From positions 1 through 7,812 of the forward strand of contig CANBQX010000092.1 in the NCBI GenBank assembly GCA_947371775.1: a stretch of 7,812 bases of DNA. Direction: 5' to 3'. A model generated the notes under the pieces. That model did no database searches. It saw nothing but the letters and a program-made list of their open reading frames with translations, and was not told the origin of the DNA. Below are positions 6,026 through 7,812 of this stretch, piece by piece. Source of the stretch: Comamonadaceae bacterium (GTDB lineage: Bacteria > Pseudomonadota > Gammaproteobacteria > Burkholderiales > Burkholderiaceae_C). Made by a program: the position numbers and the translations under genes. Numbering within the stretch: position 1 is the first letter of the stretch; every line of letters begins with the position of its first letter.

Positions 6026-6570
6026 TGAGCAGCCACCTGCTCCACACGCCCGATCTCCTGGCACGTGCCCAGCGGGTCAAAGTCGTGTTTCTGGACGTGG
6101 ACGGCGTGTTGACCGACGGCGGCTTGCTGTATTCCGAGGCCGGTGAAACGCTCAAACGCTTCAACACCTTGGACGGCCACGGCCTGAAAATGCTGCAAAA
6201 AGCCGGCATCACACCCGTGGTGATTACCGGACGCGACTCCGCACCCTTGCGCAAACGGCTAGAGGCCTTGGGCATCACCCACGCCCATTTCGGCACCGAG
6301 AACAAGCGTCCTGCCGCGCAGGCAACGCTCTCCAAACTCGGACTCGACTGGAGCCAAAGCGCAGCGATGGGGGACGACTGGCCCGATCTGCCCATGATGC
6401 AGCACGCCGCTTTGGCCTGTGCGCCAGCCAACGCCCACGCCGAGGTGCTGGCACGTGCCCACTTTGTGACGCCGCGCACGGGTGGACAGGGTGCGGTGCG
6501 CGACCTGTGCGATTTACTGCTGACTGGCAACGGCCACTACCAGGCATTGCTCGCCTCGTACACGCAGTGA
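6025..6570 (+). CDS. kdsC: 3-deoxy-D-manno-octulosonate 8-phosphate phosphatase (HAD family)
   Basis: KdsC removes the phosphate from Kdo-8-phosphate, giving Kdo for the LPS inner core. The 181 residues match the usual length of this small, capless class C0 HAD enzyme. The HAD motifs are intact: motif I DVDGVLTDGG (24-33; nucleophile D24, acid/base D26), motif II ITGRDS (67-72; T68), the motif III lysine in ENKRPA (K94), and motif IV MGDDWPD (115-121). The conserved FNTLDGHGLK (46-55) is also present. The ATG overlaps the kdsD stop by one base, and the TGA overlaps the GTG start of lptC (GTGA, 6567-6570). Three successive genes are therefore translationally chained. I see nothing abnormal. 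Confidence 0.97.
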   Translation: MSSHLLHTPDLLARAQRVKVVFLDVDGVLTDGGLLYSEAGETLKRFNTLDGHGLKMLQKAGITPVVITGRDSAPLRKRLEALGITHAHFGTENKRPAAQATLSKLGLDWSQSAAMGDDWPDLPMMQHAALACAPANAHAEVLARAHFVTPRTGGQGAVRDLCDLLLTGNGHYQALLASYTQ

Positions 6571-7184
6571 GGGCGCTGCTTGCCGCGCTGTGGGAGCGCT
6601 TTCTCCTGTTTTTGCCGATGGCGCTCATGCTGGCGCTGGCGCTGGGTAGCTACTGGCTGGTGCGCACCACACCGCCAGCGCCAGACGAGGCTCCAGCAGC
6701 AACAGCAGCCCACACGCCGGACTATTTCATGGAAAAATTTTCCATGAAAAATTTTGACGCCCAAGGCAGACTGCACGCCGAGATCAGTGGGGCGGCTGCA
6801 CGCCATTTTCCTGATACCCGCTGGATTGAGATAGAGGCCATTTCACTGCGCTCGGTCGATGACAAAGGCCGACTTCGCCAGGCTTCTGCGAAGCAAGGAC
6901 TGACCAATGAAGAGGCCAGCGAAGTGCAGCTCATCGGCCAAGCCCACATCCTGCGTGAGGCACATGGCGTTCTTGGACAAACCAAAAATCCGGAACTTGA
7001 GTTCAAGGGCGAGTTTTTGGACTTCTTCATCAAAGACGAGACCGTGAAGTCCCACAAACCGGTCGTGCTGCGCCATGGCACCCAGCAGTTCAGTGCCGAC
7101 GCCCTGCACTATGACAATGTGGCCCAGGTGCTCACGCTCACCGGCCGGGTGCATGCCACTTTCGTCCCCACCCCACAAAAATAG
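6567..7184 (+). CDS. lptC: LPS export system inner-membrane protein LptC
   Basis: LptC is a bitopic inner-membrane protein of the LptB2FGC complex; its periplasmic beta-jellyroll domain passes LPS to LptA. The call gives 205 residues (typical about 190-210). A single N-terminal membrane anchor spans about residues 11-32 (LLFLPMALMLALALGSYWLV). A Pro/Ala-rich stretch (35-50) and the LptC domain follow: PDYFMEKFSM (51-60), FDAQGRLHAEISG (63-75), then repeated beta-strand stretches such as LTLTGRVHATF (189-199). GTG 6567 is preferred because it overlaps the kdsC TGA and starts just before the anchor; an in-frame GTG at 6507 would add 20 residues inside kdsC. Gene order kdsD-kdsC-lptC is typical, but lptA-lptB, the usual next genes, are not here: a convergent RNA-binding gene follows. 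Codons 53-63 form a long palindrome. Identity is strong on synteny and domain; primary sequence is poorly conserved in this family. Confidence 0.92.
   Translation: MRALLAALWERFLLFLPMALMLALALGSYWLVRTTPPAPDEAPAATAAHTPDYFMEKFSMKNFDAQGRLHAEISGAAARHFPDTRWIEIEAISLRSVDDKGRLRQASAKQGLTNEEASEVQLIGQAHILREAHGVLGQTKNPELEFKGEFLDFFIKDETVKSHKPVVLRHGTQQFSADALHYDNVAQVLTLTGRVHATFVPTPQK
6725..6749 (+). repeat. 25-bp palindrome inside lptC
   Basis: The arms TTTCATGGAAAA (6725-6736) and TTTTCCATGAAA (6738-6749) are perfect reverse complements around a single A at 6737. In RNA this could form a stem of 10 bp with a 5-nt loop. It is a conspicuous AT-rich island in a GC-rich gene and encodes FMEKFSMKNF-like residues of the LptC domain. 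The two halves also read as a degenerate 15-bp tandem repeat (12 of 15 identical). The structure is certain; a function is not. Confidence 0.7.
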
Positions 7185-7188
7185 ACAT

Positions 7189-7212
7189 AAAAAAAGGGTC
7201 CCGAAGGACCCT
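7189..7212 (-). terminator. Intrinsic terminator of the RRM protein gene
   Basis: On the minus strand a perfect 7-bp stem (AGGGTCC / GGACCCT, bases 7212-7206 and 7201-7195) encloses TTCG, giving the very stable C(UUCG)G tetraloop. Seven T residues follow (7195-7189, the first also closing the stem). This is a textbook rho-independent terminator for the leftward gene ending at 7255. On the plus strand the hairpin lacks a T-run, so it should not stop lptC transcription efficiently in the same way. It sits 5 bp past the lptC stop. Confidence 0.88.
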
Positions 7213-7219
7213 GATTGTT

Positions 7220-7240
7220 GCGTTGGCGCTAGACCAACGT
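7220..7240 (+). terminator. Weak hairpin, possible plus-strand terminator after lptC
   Basis: CGTTGG (7221-7226) and CCAACG (7234-7239) form a perfect 6-bp stem with a 7-nt loop, extendable by a G-U pair (7220/7240). On the plus strand it is followed by TCTTTGT, a poor U-tract. It may assist termination of the kdsD-kdsC-lptC transcript. The case is weak. Confidence 0.35.
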
Positions 7241-7254
7241 CTTTGTAGCTTGGC

Positions 7255-7707
7255 TTAGTAGCCGCCGCCGCCGGAACGGCCACTGCCGTATCCACCGCCG
7301 CCGCCACCACCGGAACGGCCGCCACCAGCGCCGCCGCCGTAGCCGCCGCCACCGCCAGCACCGCCGCCGTAACCGCCACCACCGGAACGGCCACCACCAG
7401 CGCCGCCGCCGTAGCCGCCGCCACCGCCGAAGCCGCCACCGGTACGGGGAGGACGTGGCTCCATGGGACGGGCTTCGTTCACCACGAGACCGCGGCCACC
7501 GAATTGTTGGCCGTTCATGCCGTTGATTGCTGCTTGCGCTTCAGCGTCGCTGCCCATTTCCACAAAGCCGAAGCCTTTGGAGCGGCCAGTGTCACGTTCC
7601 ATCATGACTTTTGCGCTGGAGACGGAGCCGTGTGCTGCAAAAGCTTGTTGCAGATCTTCGTCACGGAAAGAATAAGGCAGGTTGCCTACGTAAAGTTTGT
7701 TGCCCAT
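7255..7707 (-). CDS. RRM-domain RNA-binding protein with glycine-rich tail
   Basis: This is a 150-residue protein with one RNA recognition motif and a low-complexity tail, like the small RNA-binding proteins (Rbp-type) of cyanobacteria and many proteobacteria, several of which are cold-induced. The RRM spans about residues 3-80. RNP2 is LYVGNL (5-10), and RNP1 is KGFGFVEM (44-51), keeping the aromatic residues that stack on RNA bases. Residues 89-150 are almost all Gly, with spaced Tyr, Arg-Ser and Ala; RSGGG recurs three times. Start ATG 7707 is favoured over an in-frame ATG at 7722 because a strong GAGGAG ribosome-binding site (7720-7715) lies 7 nt upstream and the protein then begins MGNKLYVGNLP. 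It converges with lptC and has its own terminator. Its RNA targets cannot be read from sequence. The tail probably drives self-association or RNA condensation (inference). Confidence 0.93.
   Translation of the reverse strand: MGNKLYVGNLPYSFRDEDLQQAFAAHGSVSSAKVMMERDTGRSKGFGFVEMGSDAEAQAAINGMNGQQFGGRGLVVNEARPMEPRPPRTGGGFGGGGGYGGGAGGGRSGGGGYGGGAGGGGGYGGGAGGGRSGGGGGGGYGSGRSGGGGY
7303..7428 (-). repeat. Duplicated 54-bp segment in the glycine-rich tail
   Basis: Bases 7303-7356 and 7375-7428 are identical at 53 of 54 positions (G/A at the 19th), 72 bp apart start to start. They encode the same 18 residues twice, GGGGGYGGGAGGGRSGGG at 94-111 and 118-135. Near-identity even at wobble positions indicates recent in-frame duplication or continuing homogenisation rather than protein selection alone. 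Confidence 0.85.
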
Positions 7708-7812
7708 GAAAGGACTCCTCAAAATAACTCAAAACGCGATGGAGTCCAAAACCGCAATCAACAAACCAATAAAGACTTAGAGCAGACGCGAAACTGACCA
7801 TACACCGCAAAC
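7708..7812 (-). promoter_or_regulatory. Leader and upstream region of the RRM gene (partial)
   Basis: This 105-base stretch has no ORF and is more AT-rich than its surroundings. It holds the strong GAGGAG ribosome-binding site (7720-7715). I could not find a convincing -35/-10 pair for the minus strand, so the promoter may lie beyond the right edge, leaving a long untranslated leader. A long leader is common in cold-responsive genes, but this is only suggestive. Confidence 0.4.

Noticed and set aside
6507..6566. Upstream start for lptC within kdsC
   Set aside because: The extra 20 residues are an out-of-frame reading of conserved kdsC; GTG 6567 overlaps its stop and fits the membrane anchor position.
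7259..7440. GCC-rich short repeats resembling a repeat array or CRISPR-like locus
   Set aside because: They are in-frame codons for the glycine tail, with no uniform repeat-spacer spacing and no unique spacers.
1..7812. A previously undescribed multi-gene system
   Set aside because: Every substantial gene belongs to a known family in mostly known order; only small-scale elements remain unexplained.

Overview
The window is conserved chromosomal housekeeping DNA from a GC-rich betaproteobacterium. The gene order is dnaA | rpmH-rnpA-yidD-yidC-mnmE. The protein sequences, especially the YidC N-terminus, RnpA and KdsD, look like Burkholderiales and most probably Comamonadaceae (Rhodoferax-like). 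The family placement is recognition from memory, not a search. I see no transposase, integrase, phage gene, CRISPR array, tRNA or rRNA, and no sign of recent gene transfer.

Layout. Positions 1-681 hold the first 227 codons of dnaA on the minus strand; the gene runs off the left edge. Positions 682-957 are the divergent dnaA/rpmH spacer, which contains a perfect DnaA box, weaker boxes, several dyads and candidate promoters for both directions. It is the likely replication origin or part of it. Positions 958-4995 carry rpmH, rnpA, yidD, yidC and mnmE on the plus strand, tightly packed. They encode ribosomal protein L34, the RNase P protein, two membrane-protein insertion factors and a tRNA-modifying GTPase. 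Positions 5024-7184 carry kdsD, kdsC and lptC with overlapping stop/start codons. This module makes arabinose-5-phosphate, dephosphorylates Kdo-8-phosphate, and supplies the inner-membrane anchor of the Lpt lipopolysaccharide transport bridge. Positions 7185-7254 are a short convergent spacer with two hairpins. Positions 7255-7707 (minus strand) encode a small RRM RNA-binding protein with a glycine-rich tail, preceded by about 100 bases of leader.

How it fits together. The left part couples replication initiation (dnaA/oriC) with ribosome, RNase P and membrane-insertion genes, as in many bacteria. The kdsD-kdsC-lptC block is the start of the Kdo/LPS-transport cluster that usually continues into lptA-lptB. 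Here lptA does not follow; a convergent RRM gene does.

The most interesting signals are small-scale: a candidate leaderless promoter for kdsD inside the end of mnmE, a 25-bp palindrome inside lptC, a near-identical 54-bp duplication in the RRM glycine tail, a DnaA box inside a putative dnaA promoter spacer, and the dyads around the origin. I did not find an undescribed multi-gene system.
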